64,000 nt of DNA from Liolophura sinensis (GCF_032854445.1 NC_088305.1:12343606-12407605), one strand, 5' to 3'. Positions 1 to 11,484 are shown, counted from the first letter of the stretch. Notes: a model not told the origin generated them from the letters alone. Numbers and translations are program-made.

Positions 1-1
1 A

Positions 2-173
2 ATAGTTCGGCGGTGGCAGAGGTTTGTCTTGTACAATGTCGTGTGCACACCTGTGACAGTAGAACATGGATGTTTACTAGTCCTGTGTTGGAATCGAACA
101 AACTTACAGCGCAAGCTCTTGGCGGATTCCAAGAGGTTTTTCTATCAGGTCGAAATGGCTTCAGCATTAACAG
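2..173 (+). CDS. possible coding exon of an unidentified gene (exon A, 5' end outside window)
   Basis: Frame 2 is open from base 2 to a good splice donor (AACAG then GTAGGT at 174). The 57 codons end in MASALT plus one base. The left-over base fits the two leading bases of the candidate exon at 19888, giving MASALT-E-MAEALDEQ. An ATG at 155 could instead be the start, with the rest as 5'UTR. I recognise no domain. A reading frame this long can occur by chance, so support rests on the donor and the matching phase with the next exon, which lies 19.7 kb away. Confidence 0.25.
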
Positions 174-767
174 GTAGGTGGGAATAGAAATCAGCTTTGA
201 GATATGTTGCCCAAAACTGCCGATAGTTGATAATACAACATCATCAAGGCTGTAATTGTGATATTGTCCCCAGGTACAACACGCACGTGATATTTAGGAA
301 GCGCTTAATATTGGATAAGAAAACTATAATCAGAGAATTTGTAAATAGGACTACAACATTCGTGAAGTTATCTTCTGGTGTTCGTCAACAATGACAATGT
401 AGAGTTACCCCCCCTTCATCTACTTAACTTTCTGCCTTTTTTTTTTTTTGTATGTTCTTTTTATTTGCCTTTTTTGTCGTGGCCAGACAGGGAAGTATTT
501 CTTCTAGTCTGAGCGCGTGCTATACTCACGTTTCAGTTTCCTGGCTGAACACTAGTCTTTCTAAGTCATAGGCGTATACTAGGAGTTTTCTGTAGATGGG
601 GAATTGTGTTTCTAAGCAGGTGATGTATTAATCTAATGAAGTTCTGATCCAAAGATCTCAAAACGGCTAAGTACGATTTATGTTTGAAAATAATCGATTA
701 GGGAAAACCACCTACCAAATAAAGCAAACATATAGAAAAAATCAGTGGATTATTTATTGGATTTATT
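174..767. other. no gene seen
   Basis: AT-rich sequence with a T-run near 438-450 and no reading frame, repeat copy or hairpin that I can support. If exon A is real this is the start of its intron. Confidence 0.4.
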
Positions 768-769
768 TA

Positions 770-905
770 TTTGATCGGTTTTTTTACGCCGTACTCAAGA
801 ATATTTCACTTGTACGAATGGGGAGAGCATTATGAAAACGGCAACACCACGAGGGAAACCCACGACCATCCGCAGGTTTAATACTGGAAGAGCTTCCCAC
901 GTAGA
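770..905 (-). mobile_element. SINE-A copy, 5'-truncated and diverged
   Basis: On the given strand it runs tail to head: TTTACGCCGTACTCAAGAAT, then the TTCACTTGTACGA block, then AAACCCACGACCATCCGCAG. It lacks the tRNA-like head. The centre is diverged from the other copies, which suggests an older insertion. Confidence 0.7.
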
Positions 906-988
906 GTTGCTCAGTGGATTAAGAAGAGCACATAACTAAGTGCTAGTCAAACACTCGTTCACGTATTCCTGTATTGTCTCTTTTTTGT

Positions 989-1006
989 GGGGGGGGGGGG
1001 GGGGGG
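989..1006 (+). repeat. poly-G tract
   Basis: Uninterrupted run of about 18 G. The length is likely unreliable in an assembly. Confidence 0.8.
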
Positions 1007-1260
1007 CGGTGTTGAATGAGTGTGATTCCTCGCTTTCTAAATATCTCGAGACCATCGGGATTAAAAAGCATAAATAAGCTGCATGTAGACATACTTGTCA
1101 CCAGCTTGAAACTCAGACCGCGCGGTATAGAATGTCCAGTGCTAAGCGTATTCCATGACAACAACGTATTTCCCCCTTTTATCTACACAGGTTGAAGAAC
1201 AGACAACATTACCTTTCTTACCGTCCTATTTATAGTCACGTCAGCTTAAGCTTTTCTTTG

Positions 1261-1470
1261 TTAATACAATAAACTTATATGCTTTCACTTTAGAGGACAC
1301 GTTACAGTTGCAAACATGTGACTCTTACTCGAGTGGTACTACCACCAGAGCTACAGTGAGAAACATGATCGAATGTTTCGTACGGTATTTTGCATCGTCT
1401 CCGTGCAGAAGAGTTTTACTCTGGTACCTAGCCTGAAAAGTACTATTTAGCGGTAAATATGCTAAATATG
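1261..1470 (+). repeat. 210-bp direct repeat, copy 1
   Basis: Begins TTAATACAATAAACTTA and runs through CTCGAGTGGTACTACCACC to AGTACTATTTAG. It is nearly identical to 3014-3232, with only a few substitutions plus a short insertion near the right end of the second copy. The flanks differ. No coding potential is seen. Confidence 0.85.
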
Positions 1471-1479
1471 CAGAAGGAT

Positions 1480-2245
1480 CTGGGATAAAAAAAATAAGAG
1501 TGTGAAGGTTTGAAGAAAGGAAATATAACACGAAAATACGATCTTACCGGTGGGATTTCTCTTTGTGGTAAGAGCTTGAATACAACTATCAGTGACAGTT
1601 GTGGATGTAGGCGTTGCTCTTATTTGAACTGCGCTACAAATATGCTTTTTCGCTACGACACATCACAATACTTTTCGTAGTGTAACTCTGGTGGCTATTT
1701 CACTCAAATCAGTGTTACATGTTTACAAATTGGACACATTCTAACTGTTGTTCAAACCACCGCCTGTTATTTGTAAACATGTCTTCTTACCCATTATCAA
1801 AGGACGCCAATAGCTCCCTTTGTGTGGCCTGGCTTGGCGCACGCACGTCCAATGTAATGAAGAAAAGACAAACAAATGGCTGTTGACTCATTTTCATCAG
1901 ACATTATTGATATTTAAATTTTACGATAATGTTATTGTTTTATAAGGTTGATGTTATGTTGTGTTATTATGCCTTTCCTGAAAATTTAAATGAACTCTAT
2001 TCATTCAATCAATCAATTACTCACTAACTCGTTCCCCGAATTACTAAAACTCCTGTATCACTTATAATCAGTCAACCCTCGGGGGTGTTACTTGGCTCTA
2101 ATCAGCCCAATGCCCTGTATTAGCAGGTCAGCATTTGGTGTGCATCTGGAGAAATAACGTCGAATTTGACGGGTGTTTGTCAGATTAGCTTACGTCAGGC
2201 TTGTCGGGGATATGCCTGGTGCGTGGTGGACAGTATCGGACCTGC
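1480..2245. other. no gene seen
   Basis: Unique-looking AT-rich sequence. I see no splice-flanked open frame and no recognised repeat. Confidence 0.35.
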
Positions 2246-2249
2246 TTGT

Positions 2250-2432
2250 GGTTAACTATGAAGGAGTAATGCTGGATTCATTTGTATTTGGCTTGTGAAG
2301 GAGTAATGTCAGATTCGCTTGTAGCTGGTGTGTGAAGGAGTATATGCCTGATCCGCTTGTGATGAACTATGAAGGAGTAATGTCGGATTCGTTTGTTGGG
2401 TCCTGAAAGAGTAATACTGGGTTCGTCTGTAT
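2250..2432 (+). repeat. degenerate short tandem repeat, about 5 copies
   Basis: Units of roughly 35-45 bp share the core GAAGGAGTAATG followed by a GGATTCGTTTGT-like segment. The copies are unequal in length and diverged. No coding role is apparent. Confidence 0.5.
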
Positions 2433-2695
2433 CGTATCCTACGATTAGACTTTCAGCATTTTGTGGGGAGTCGAAGACTTTGAAACTGTGCCACATGCGA
2501 CATTTATATTCCTTATCAATGCTAAGTACATCCCAACGATACATTTGTGGCTAAAGCGAATCAATGTATTTCAAAGTGTAACAGAACATAAAAACTACTG
2601 AGTTCAAAAAAGAGCAAAGAAACAATATTTGTAAGTCACGGAGTCGTGTGGTCGAATTTGTTTATTTTGAAACCAAAAAATTCACTGGAATTTGT

Positions 2696-2699
<4 letters not shown>

Positions 2700-2774
<75 letters not shown>
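2700..2774. repeat. (TA)n microsatellite
   Basis: About 37 uninterrupted TA dinucleotides. Confidence 0.95.
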
Positions 2775-2777
<3 letters not shown>

Positions 2778-3013
2778 AGGCCATAATGTATACCGGCTAA
2801 CTTTATAAAAACTACGTATTAAAGCCACTCATCCATACTTGTCGGACAAAAAGTGTCACTGTGTAAACAGGCTCAATAACAAATGTAATTTTCTCCTTGA
2901 GTTTCTTGGAGAAAAAAGGCTTTTAAAAGTAGTGCGCTTACAAAAAACTCAGCTATCCGGGTTCATTTTCCGGCTGCTTTTAAAAGTTTACACGAGCACT
3001 CAAAGTCAATGAG

Positions 3014-3232
3014 TTAATACAATAAACTTAGATGCTTTAACTTTAGAGGACACGTTACAGTTGCAAACATGTGACTCTTACTCGAGTGGTACTACCACCA
3101 GAGCTACAGTGAGAAACATGATCGAATGTGTCGTACGGTATTTTGCATCGTCTCCGTGCAGAAGAGTTTTACTCTGGTACCTAGCCTGAAAAGTACTATT
3201 TAGTACTTAAATATGCGGTAAATATGCTAAAT
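3014..3232 (+). repeat. 210-bp direct repeat, copy 2
   Basis: Matches 1261-1470 almost base for base. It has a duplicated short motif (TAGTACTTAAATATG) near its right end that copy 1 lacks. The high identity implies recent duplication or gene conversion. Confidence 0.85.
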
Positions 3233-4111
3233 TAAGCCTGAACGCTCTCTACGGTTCAAAGAAACCATGGCAAAATCAGCAAACCGCGGGGAAAGTTTTT
3301 GCGGTAACACCGAAAGAAATATACTGCAATACTGCAGCCATGTTAAAAATGTCAAACCAGCATTAAGCTACAATGGACAAAAAGAAAGTTTTCTTGCGCT
3401 TAGCATGTGTTTTAGTTTATCAGATCTATCAAATGTTTTTGTTGTTTAATACAGTACATCTAAGATAATATTAATCTATACTTTTCCAGACCGTATAAAA
3501 AAAAAGTTTTGCAACTTTTTCCACATGATAAGGAAAGTATCATACACTTTCTGATTTGAGCATCTCCTGACTTACTTTACCATGTGCGTAACTTACGTTG
3601 TCTGCACATCGTGTGGAAACTGAACATAAGAAACTCTAGGGAAAAAAGGTAGGGAAAAGAAAAGTTCTAGGAAAATCCATACAATGTTTAGTAGAAAGAG
3701 TGCAATAAAAAGAAATTCGTCGTGAAATATCACTCATAAATTATTTTTCGTTTTACAAAAATAATGTAAGAAATATTGTTTCGTGGAAATACTCGTAAAT
3801 ATAGTGCGATATTTTTTGTACATAACGGTGTATGATTACATGTACAAATGTTCCTAATGTATTCACCATGAACACCGTTCTTCAACTTTTATGTCAGGAA
3901 GTCTGACAAGAAACAGATCATCATTTTTTGATTCCTCATTATCTTTGCATTTTGTCCAGCAGGATCAATTCAAGCAGTTTTGTTTGACGCACATCATGAA
4001 ACGAGAAATCCTACACACCTGTCTATAATTTACAGTGTGTTATGCACTTTAATGTCGGACTGAAAGACAACGGTTTTACACTTTACTTACTTCTGATTTT
4101 TGGAGTATAAT
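3233..4111. other. no gene seen
   Basis: AT-rich sequence. The only ATG-started frame of note (3267-3449, 60 codons) has no recognisable motif and no splice context. Confidence 0.35.
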
Positions 4112-4250
4112 TAAGACGTACAGCATAGAGAGAAAAAGCAGAGCAGCGACGACAGTGTGATAGCTAGCAAATGCTCACACTTAACTGGTGAAATACAGCC
4201 TCTTGTCAATTTACCTTAAGATTTTACTCTACCTGTTTATGTAAATACAT

Positions 4251-5446
4251 TTCGCGTTCCGTTCCAGAAACATCTCGGAATTATTCTGCAACACTATGGT
4301 AAATGGAATGAGCATGTAAGAGCTATAGTTAAGACGAGTAATATGAAACTGAGTATGATTAGTCGAGCCAGGCGAACACTAACTAGAAAGTGTATGATCA
4401 CACTGTACTTCGCCTTGATAAGCTCTTTTATTGAATATGGAGATTTTCTATTTGACAACTGCAGCGTTTCAATATCCAACTCATTGGAAAATGTCCAGCG
4501 CCCAGCAGCATTGTTATGTACAGGAGGCTTACGTCGAACTTCACATAAATCTCTTTTAAATGAACTAAAATGGGAACCCTTATACAGTCGGCGTAGATCC
4601 AAGCGCATTCTGTTTTTTCATAAAATCGTCAATGGGCTCTCTCCTCCATACCTAAAGACCTCACTAACTCAAAGGTATAACAGCGAAGCAAATGAATGCA
4701 ATCTTAGAAATAGACATCACTTTCGATTATTTAAATGCCGAACTCAGATTTTCTCTTCTTCCTTCTTTCCCAAGACTACTAAAGAACGGAATTCATTGCC
4801 TGTTCATATTCAAAACTCTGCAACAGTTAAGAACTTTTTGTACTCTCAAGACGGTATTAACCGTGATCTAACATCTGTGTATAATTCATTTGACACCTTT
4901 CCCTCTATTGTGCTCTGTAGAATGAGAATGGGACTGAGCGCTCTTCGCCGGTGACCACTTTAAATACAACATTATCGACGATCAGTCATGTAGTAAATGT
5001 AAACATAAGTGTGAAAATGCATCTCATTATTTCCTTGAATGCCCCGCGAATGCCACTCATAGAAAGCACATGCTAAAAAGCATCTTTAGAATTATATCTC
5101 CTGGAGTTCACCCTTCTGTATTTTTGACTAGTTGTTCTAAACACATTTGTACTTTACTCTTACATGGCTCACCTGAACTAAGCGTGAATAATAATCAGTT
5201 GATCTTAAAATCTGTACATAATTTTATAAGCATGTCCAATAGATTCACCATCCAAGCCCAGCAGTAATATGATTTGATTTTGATCTTTCTTTGTTCCCAT
5301 CACCTTATTCTGTGCATGTACATGTCATTTGTTCTCTTTGTTTTCTATGTTGGTGTATATACGTTGATGTTATGTTGAGGAGATCCCCTCGTGGCTATAG
5401 GGCTGTGGGAAATCCTCAATAAACAAATAAAGAATTACAATTACAA
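4251..5446 (+). mobile_element. 5'-truncated non-LTR retrotransposon (LINE) insertion
   Basis: The element holds the last part of a LINE ORF2 followed by a 3'UTR ending in AATAAACAAATAAAGAATTACAATTACA. It is flanked by the direct repeat AAATACAT at 4243-4250 and 5447-5454. The intact R1 copy at 14665 carries a single equivalent site (AAATGCAT), so insertion boundaries are well supported. 5' truncation with a target duplication is the normal signature of target-primed reverse transcription. Confidence 0.85.
4253..5267 (+). pseudogene. C-terminal fragment of LINE reverse transcriptase (jockey/CR1-like), frameshifted
   Basis: The reading begins RVPFQKHLGIILQ and continues with KWNEHV and the conserved LISSFIEYGDFLFDNC and LENVQRPAALLCTGG segments. 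These are typical of the thumb and connection region after the polymerase domain in jockey/CR1-type elements. The frame of 4253-4954 ends at a TGA. The next frame, from about 4953, continues with a CCHC-like Cys-His cluster (CSKCKHKCENASHYFLEC) and runs to a stop at 5265-5267. One indel near 4950 therefore separates the two parts. The catalytic core with the YxDD box is absent because of 5' truncation, so the copy is dead. Confidence 0.8.
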
Positions 5447-5562
5447 AAATACATAAATAGTAGCAATTTATACGCCCCCTATCACCATGACTTAAGCAGA
5501 ATTAGGTAAAAAAATGTAGTAATGTTAATTGCAATTTATCACACGTCACTGGTCAAAACTTA

Positions 5563-6190
5563 CTTAAAATGTTGTGTTGTTGTCACAGTTAGCATACAAT
5601 AAGTTTAAAAGAATGGAAAAAGACAGGCCTTGGGGATGCTTAGTACACCATTAGAATTCTGGTTTATGCAGGAATACAACATAATTTAGACGTACTTACA
5701 ACACACAAGACATGCAGCCACCGAAAGTGTCTCAAGAACTGCTGATCTATCCATATAGCTGAAAAGTTCAACGTTAAGAAATTCCATGTGTGGGTGGTGA
5801 TGACTATTATGATGATTGACATGTCGGGTGTTAATAATTTGTTGCTGTAAGACACTGAACATCTTGGCATGAGTGCTAGGAGACGTTTAAGTTGCTATTT
5901 TTTAAGCATAGATGTGAACAGTCATAATAAACCCTGACTGAGGTTAATTAAAAAAGGCTGGATTTCACTCTCTACGCCGTCGTATTTTATATTGTAAAGG
6001 CTTGACTGGATATACCGAGGACGTTATTAATTGTTTTCCCAACTCTTTGCATACAGAATTGGATTGGTTAATTCATAATTAAACATAGGAGCGCAATTCA
6101 AAGATGAAAACAACGAATTCTGTCATTCGTGGCGAAGTACTGCCTCATTGGCGAGCTGAAGGGGTACAATTTGCTGGTATGAAAGCGTTT
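5563..6190. other. no gene seen; possible R1 scrap at 5915-5975
   Basis: The stretch AATAAACCCTGACTGAGGTTAATT followed by GGCTGGATTTCAC resembles the centre of R1 in reverse orientation. Nothing else is recognisable. Confidence 0.35.
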
Positions 6191-6316
6191 AGAATGACAG
6201 AGTAAATTCCTGACAAGAGGCTGCATTTCACCGGTTTCCTATGACCATTTGCCGGCTTTCACACTGTCGTTACTGGTGTAGTTTTAGTATCTGTGCTGGA
6301 AATTTTTAATTATATT
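6191..6316 (-). repeat. dispersed repeat R1, partial
   Basis: Reverse-orientation match: TGACAAGAGGCTGCATTTCACCGG, then GACCATTTGCCGGCTTTCACACTGTCGT. The outer half with AAGCAGAATTA is missing. Confidence 0.65.
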
Positions 6317-7504
6317 CTTGAGACACCAGGCATGCCCCCACCCTCCAAATCCCAATTCTTCGGCAGACCAATAATTATCAGGTTTAAAAATGGGTCTACC
6401 TCTTTATGCTGAGAGTGGGGCCAAGAAATAGCAGCTAATGTGGTCAATTCTATATCCTTAAGGGAGGAAAGAAGCCCTGCGCCTTATCGGACACTCTTTT
6501 GCAGTCTTTCCGTCTATTTTTAATTAGACATGCTTAACCGTTCAAGGTCTGGACTGCGTGTGATTCTCAAACTTTGAGCTGCTGAAATAGTTCATGTATA
6601 GCGGTTGTCGAGCCAGTGGTAACCCCTGGAATCGATCTCTTGACCTTAGCGATTGAAAGCTTTGTGAACTGCACTGGAGACCCTTTGTCTTGTCCCAGAT
6701 TAGTTGTTCGTAACCCGCGCTTCTTCTATAAAGCCCATACCTATTCATGTTGGAGGAGAAAAATATTTCAAGCGAACTGTATGGGATCGATTTTCTCGGT
6801 GAAGTGCCTGGTGTATAGGTAAATAGATACGGAGCAATGCTTGGTGAACAAGTAAATAGGTAGATATATAGCAAATTTTGACCTTCCCAATCACTGAAGA
6901 GTGTCCTTATAAAGGCTTGGATCTACCACTACCTGGCTAACGATACACACGCACCGTTACGCGTTTCTAAGAAGTTAATCAAATATCTCTTTGAAGCCCA
7001 TTTGAAGCCGAAAATTACCTCAAGGACATCAGGGATGGAGACGCCATCAGAGGTAAGAGGCTGGTCACATCTTTTGAGGCCCAAATTACCCGTTGTTCGG
7101 CAGGTCCTTCTTACAAGTATACACTTAAGCAGACGATGATATGCCTTATTTCATCCTATAATCTGTGATTATGGATATATAATGGGTGATTCACGAGGAC
7201 AATAAAATGGATGGTATGTTTCGTTTTTTTTAATTAGGCGATTTCTAATTTTTTATTTAAAGATCGCCAGAAATTCAAAGGATGATCTGGAGGAATCCTT
7301 GGATAATCTGTAATGATTTAATAAACGATTTGCATCTGGATGGTATATAGGTGTGTTTGGAGTCTATTTGGTATTTAACTTCACGAACTGGAGGGATTAT
7401 TGTATAATCTGTGGTGACTGAATGGGTTGTCTAATGGATTCTGGTGGTGGACTTAGCATGCCCGAGGTTTCTTTGCATTATGTTACATCACTGGTTCTTT
7501 TTTT
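6317..7504. other. no gene seen
   Basis: The overlapping frames at 6542-6874 (-) and 6616-6822 (+) lack any recognisable motif. From about 7160 to 7460 the sequence is built of loosely repeated TAATCTGT and GGAT words. Confidence 0.35.
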
Positions 7505-7690
7505 TTTACCTAATTCTGCTTAAGCCATGGTGTTAGGGGGCGTGTAATTTGCTATTATTTATGCATTTACGTAAACAGTTAGGATAATATCCTAGCTGAG
7601 GTAAAATGACAAGAGGCTGCATTTTCACCAGGTAACGCGTGCCATTTGCCAACTATCACACTGTCGTCGCTGCTCTGGATTTACAGTGCT
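7505..7690 (-). repeat. dispersed repeat R1
   Basis: Nearly full-length reverse copy. It runs from ACCTAATTCTGCTTAAGCC through GACAAGAGGCTGCATTTTCACC to ATCACACTGTCGTCGCTGCT. Confidence 0.7.
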
Positions 7691-7844
7691 TATTAGATCT
7701 GTGTTGGTTTTGGTGGACCCACGGTCTAGAGTGGATTAGTGAATGATGATCTGAACTGACTTTTTGGATAATCCTTAATGAATGATTGGTGTGTATATAT
7801 TGATGATGATTGATGATTGACAGTCATTTACATATAGTGGGTTG

Positions 7845-8180
7845 ACTTAGATCGCCACGTTAGATGTATGAACAGCTGTAACTGAGATACCTGTTTGGTT
7901 ATCGACAACTGATATTCTAGCATTGTACGCGGTTTAAATACTGATTTCAATCAGTCGCCTAGAACATACCTTGCATCTTTCCAACATCATTGAAAACTGT
8001 TGACTGCTTCTCTTTGCATGATCCCGTCCTATTCTCGTACTTTATACACTTTCTTTGTTCTTTGGTGGTTTGTGTTATACATCGTTTTGGGAATTGGCCT
8101 GCCGATTATTGACCTGGAACGTCTTTATTGGTTGACGGCTGGTATACAAATGTCCGTTTCGACGCATAGATACAGTAATT
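7845..8180 (+). repeat. dispersed repeat R2
   Basis: Shares a series of blocks with 10925, 18205, 36225 and 41060. These are CATCATTGAAAACTG, TTGACTGCTTCTCTTTG, ATCGTTTTGGGAATTGGCCT, GATTATTGACCTGGAACGTC and TTGGTTGACGGCTGGTATAC. Short ORFs inside it are not conserved between copies. Its class is unknown. Confidence 0.6.
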
Positions 8181-8476
8181 GCTTTCAACTTGTGAGTTGG
8201 CGTACGTGACACCTCCAGATGAGGTACATCCCATTTCCGTGTATGCTTTTATTAGGATTGCAGAGTAAAGCGATCTTTGACACAAGTAAAGTGCCGTTTG
8301 ATGTATAGGCAAAGATATATTTGAATGTTCGATGAAGCGATGTGTGATAAATAGGTGTTCTGACACAGGCCAAGCCATTGTTTGACTGTGATCTTGATCC
8401 CGTCCTCACAAGCATTAAAAGTGAAGAAACACTAAACAAAGTATATATATACTATATACTAAGACTACTAAAGACT

Positions 8477-8734
8477 GGGGGGCCTCCGTGGCTCAGTCGG
8501 TTAAAGCGCTAGAGCAGCGTAATGACCCAGGAGTCTCTCACCAATGCGGTCGCTGTGAGTTCAAGTCCAGCTCATGCTGGCGGCCGTACGTGAGAAGGTC
8601 TGCCAGCAACCTGCGGATGGTCGTGGGTTTCCCCCGTGCTCTGCCCGGTTTCCACCCACCATAATGCTGGCCGGCGTCGTATAAGTGAAATATTCTTGAG
8701 TACGGCGTAAACACCAATCCAAAATCCAAAAAAA
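8477..8734 (+). mobile_element. SINE-A, full length, with target duplication
   Basis: A complete tRNA-derived SINE. The head carries an A box (GTGGCTCAGTCGG) and a B box (GAGTTCAAGTCC). The body contains GCAACCTGCGGATGGTCGTG, and the 3' end is TTGAGTACGGCGTAAACACC. TACTAAAGACT flanks it at 8466-8476 and 8735-8745. This is the reference copy for the family in this window. Confidence 0.9.
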
Positions 8735-8853
8735 TACTAAAGACTTGCTAGGAAAATTGTTCAATTTATTTTTTTGAGAACCGATTAAAATAGTTTTAAA
8801 ACATCGCCTTTTACGGAGATTGTGAACCAGAGGATGCCAGTGACGTCAGTACT

Positions 8854-8871
8854 CCCCCCCCCCCCCCCCCC
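8854..8871 (+). repeat. poly-C tract
   Basis: Run of about 18 C. Confidence 0.8.
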
Positions 8872-9289
8872 AACACTTTGTGCTACGGTATTCTCACACT
8901 TTGCGGATCATGTAGACATGAAATGTAGACACGTTCGTCTTTACAGATAACACTGATGAAGGGGAAACAAAATTTCCAACGATTAAAAATTAGCCTTTAG
9001 ATCGTGTTTCAAATTTTAAATAAGTGGCCTATGAGTGGTATAAGAACGGGTTTGATGCAATTGATGTATTCTTGAAACAAAAGATATGACGACAGGGGAT
9101 AAGTATGTAGGTAAACAACAGAATTTCGACCTACGGCGATTATTACATAGTACTGACTCTGATAACAGAGCTATGTGCACTCAATAAACACTAGCATTTT
9201 TTCTTTCATTTATTGATTCATCTGAATGACGTCTTAGGCAATGCATTACATATAGCTTAGCATTTCCAAGTATGAGGCATTTAAAAGTT

Positions 9290-9505
9290 CGGCGTCTCTC
9301 ACCAGTGCCGTCGCTGTGAGTTCAATTCCAGCTCATGCTGGCTTCCTCTCCGGGCGTAAGTGAGAAGGTCCTGCAGCAACCTGCGAATGGTCGTGTGTTT
9401 CCCAAGGGCTTTGCCCGGATTCCTCCCACCATAATGCTAACCGCCGTCGTATTAGTGAAATATTCTTGAGTACGGCGTAAAACACCAATCAAATAAATAA
9501 AATTC
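9290..9505 (+). mobile_element. SINE-A, 5'-truncated
   Basis: Starts within the head (GTCTCTCACCAGTGCCGTCG), keeps the B box region and body, and ends AAAACACCAATCAAATAAATAAA. Confidence 0.85.
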
Positions 9506-9516
9506 CGCATTAATAC

Positions 9517-9564
9517 GGCTTCGGCAAGACGATGTAATTTAATGGACATCGTCTTGCCGAAACC
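9517..9564. repeat. near-perfect 19-bp hairpin
   Basis: The arm at 9517-9535 (GGCTTCGGCAAGACGATGT) pairs with 9546-9564 with one mismatch across a 10-nt loop. A third partial copy of the arm (CTTGCCGAAACCGTAATTC) lies at about 9607-9625. It is a fold-back structure of unknown origin. Confidence 0.75.
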
Positions 9565-9567
9565 CTG

Positions 9568-9607
9568 TTGAGTGCGACTTTAAACCCCGAGCATTCACTC
9601 ACTCACT
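9568..9607 (+). mobile_element. SINE-C tail fragment
   Basis: TTGAGTGCGACTTTAAACCCC followed by CACTCACTCACTC matches the 3' end of the SINE-C copy at 45537-45775. Confidence 0.55.
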
Positions 9608-9639
9608 CTTGCCGAAACCGTAATTCTAGCCAGTACCCT

Positions 9640-10764
9640 GACAGGAAAGAAACTAATGTAGGGATTCCAAATTCCTTACACTTTCATTGGTTTTCATAAA
9701 TTTTTTAATTCAGTGACATAAATTTTAAACATAAAGGAAAATAAACGTTTAATTAATTCAAGAAGTAATTGTCTCTTGACTCTGGTGATCCTATACACAT
9801 TTGCCATCTGTTCCAGTTACAGTTTTTAGACTTAAGCTGACGTACTATTTGACCAGGTCGCTTTCCCTGTACCACCCCTTGTGTTTAATATCCAGTTCTG
9901 CTTTGCATCCACGCGTAGATTGAAACTAAATTTTCACGTTTGCCTACAAACACACGTATATGTACAATTAACATTTACTAAATAAATGCAGATAGCGCGA
10001 AAGTAGGGAAATTACTAATACATGGCGATTTCTAACTTCCCAGGGAAGCTTTATGCCAGTGTGTCTAAATGACTATATCTCTAGTTTGTGGAATGAGTAT
10101 GACTTTGTCTTGGAAATTGGCCTTGGGATTATAGCAAGCATGTTTGTTTGCAGTTACGATTTACTGCCACTCCCCGAGGGAGGAGGGTGTTGAGCTGAGT
10201 GCTTGGGGTGGAGACCATAAAAGATATATATAATTGCAATATTAACGGTGACCTTTACTTGCCATACATCGTGAGAATGGAGTGGTGACGTCACATTATA
10301 TATAATTCCACACACTGTCTGCATTCAAATCGCACAAACACACAAGGGCACGAATGCATTTCCCGAGCGGGCCATGAAACACTCCACTTCGAGAAAAACA
10401 CATGGGGGAGTCATTAATACTTACTGTGTCCCAGTAAACCGCCGTGGAATTCAGTGCTTTAAAAAGCATTTTTGTGGCGATTGGGAAAGTTCTTTCATCT
10501 GGCAAATACTGTATGTTACAGTTTTCTTTGTCTTTAAGTCCAAACGATTTTTTTAAAATGCAAAATACCAAAATTTAAAATGCTAATACCACCATCAATC
10601 AGGTAGCGGTTTTAGTTTGACTTGTGTCAAACCATGTCTACAGTACAAACCCACAGTTACGATAGCATTAAATTTTAATCTGAGGCGCATCACGTGTGCT
10701 GATAGCTGTTCTGCAGTAATTTCTAACTGCATGGGAAATTATTCATCGCTAGATTTCCGGGTGG
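9640..10764. other. no gene seen
   Basis: Two overlapping frames occur at 10296-10571 (-) and 10374-10556 (+). Neither shows a family motif or splice context. Confidence 0.35.
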
Positions 10765-10880
10765 AATATATAGTTCTAAAAATCCCGTAACACGGAGCAG
10801 CCATGCAGTGTGATAGTCGGCAAATGGTCATGTGTAACCGGTGAAATACAGGCTCTTGCCATGTCACCCCGTGTAGGGTG
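10765..10880 (+). repeat. dispersed repeat R1, partial
   Basis: Contains GCAGTGTGATAGTCGGCAAATGG and AACCGGTGAAATACAGGCTC. It is followed about 45 bases later by an R2 copy. Confidence 0.65.
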
Positions 10881-10924
10881 ATATGCATGTGAATCTGTTT
10901 GGAGAGCCATTCGAAATTTACGTT

Positions 10925-11150
10925 CAAATTTGTAAAATCGCCCAGAACACTCCGTGCGTCTATCCGTCACCTTGAAAATTATTGACTACTTTTCTTTACA
11001 GGTTTCCGTCCTGATTTCTAACTTTACATACCTTTCTTTCTTAATGCTTTTGTGTAATTTGTGTCGATCGTTGTTTTGAAAATAGGTCTTGCGATTATGC
11101 ACTCGGAACGTCCGTTTAGGTTCACGGCTGTATGGTGTCTCAACACCTAA
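10925..11150 (+). repeat. dispersed repeat R2, diverged
   Basis: Blocks in R2 order: TCGCCCAGAACACTCC, TTGAAAATTATTGACTACTT, TAGGTCTTGCGATTATGCAC and TCGGAACGTCCGTTTAGG. Confidence 0.55.
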
Positions 11151-11484
11151 TGCACTGTCTTGCGTGTTTGTGTGTTTATGAAGAGACAACGTGTCACATC
11201 ACACCATCTGGACCTAACATTAGGCTCATTAACCGTTTTAATTACGGTAACGATGCATCTTGTGATCCTAACCCTGACGGTAATTAGAGGCCGTGGTTTT
11301 GCGCCCTTCTCACATAACATGGCGTTGCACACGTAGACTGTATTGCAAGAATGTCAGTTGTAAAATCTAGGTTGTAGTACATGGACTTTCAGTGCAGTAT
11401 AAATTGAGGTGAGTGGTTCGTTGTTGTCAGAGTAAGCTGCGGTTTCTTACCATGTGGCTCCTGGATTTTCTAATATATTTATCT

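Larger units (their letters stand above)
4112..5562 (+). repeat. dispersed repeat R1, split by a LINE
   Basis: The two halves, 4112-4250 and 5455-5562, together align with the uninterrupted copy at 14665-14935. Shared motifs are CGACGACAGTGTGATAGCT, AACTGGTGAAATACAGCC, ATGTAAATACATAAATAG and AAGCAGAATTAGGTAAA. The interruption is the LINE fragment with an 8-bp target duplication. R1 is about 260 bp when whole. I see no coding capacity and no convincing terminal inverted repeats, so its class is unknown. Confidence 0.75.

Noticed and set aside
1261-3232. LTR retrotransposon
   Set aside because: Direct repeats are present, but there is no TG...CA border, primer-binding site, polypurine tract or coding sequence between them.
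4294-4608. 104-codon minus-strand ORF
   Set aside because: It is the antisense shadow of the LINE reverse transcriptase fragment.
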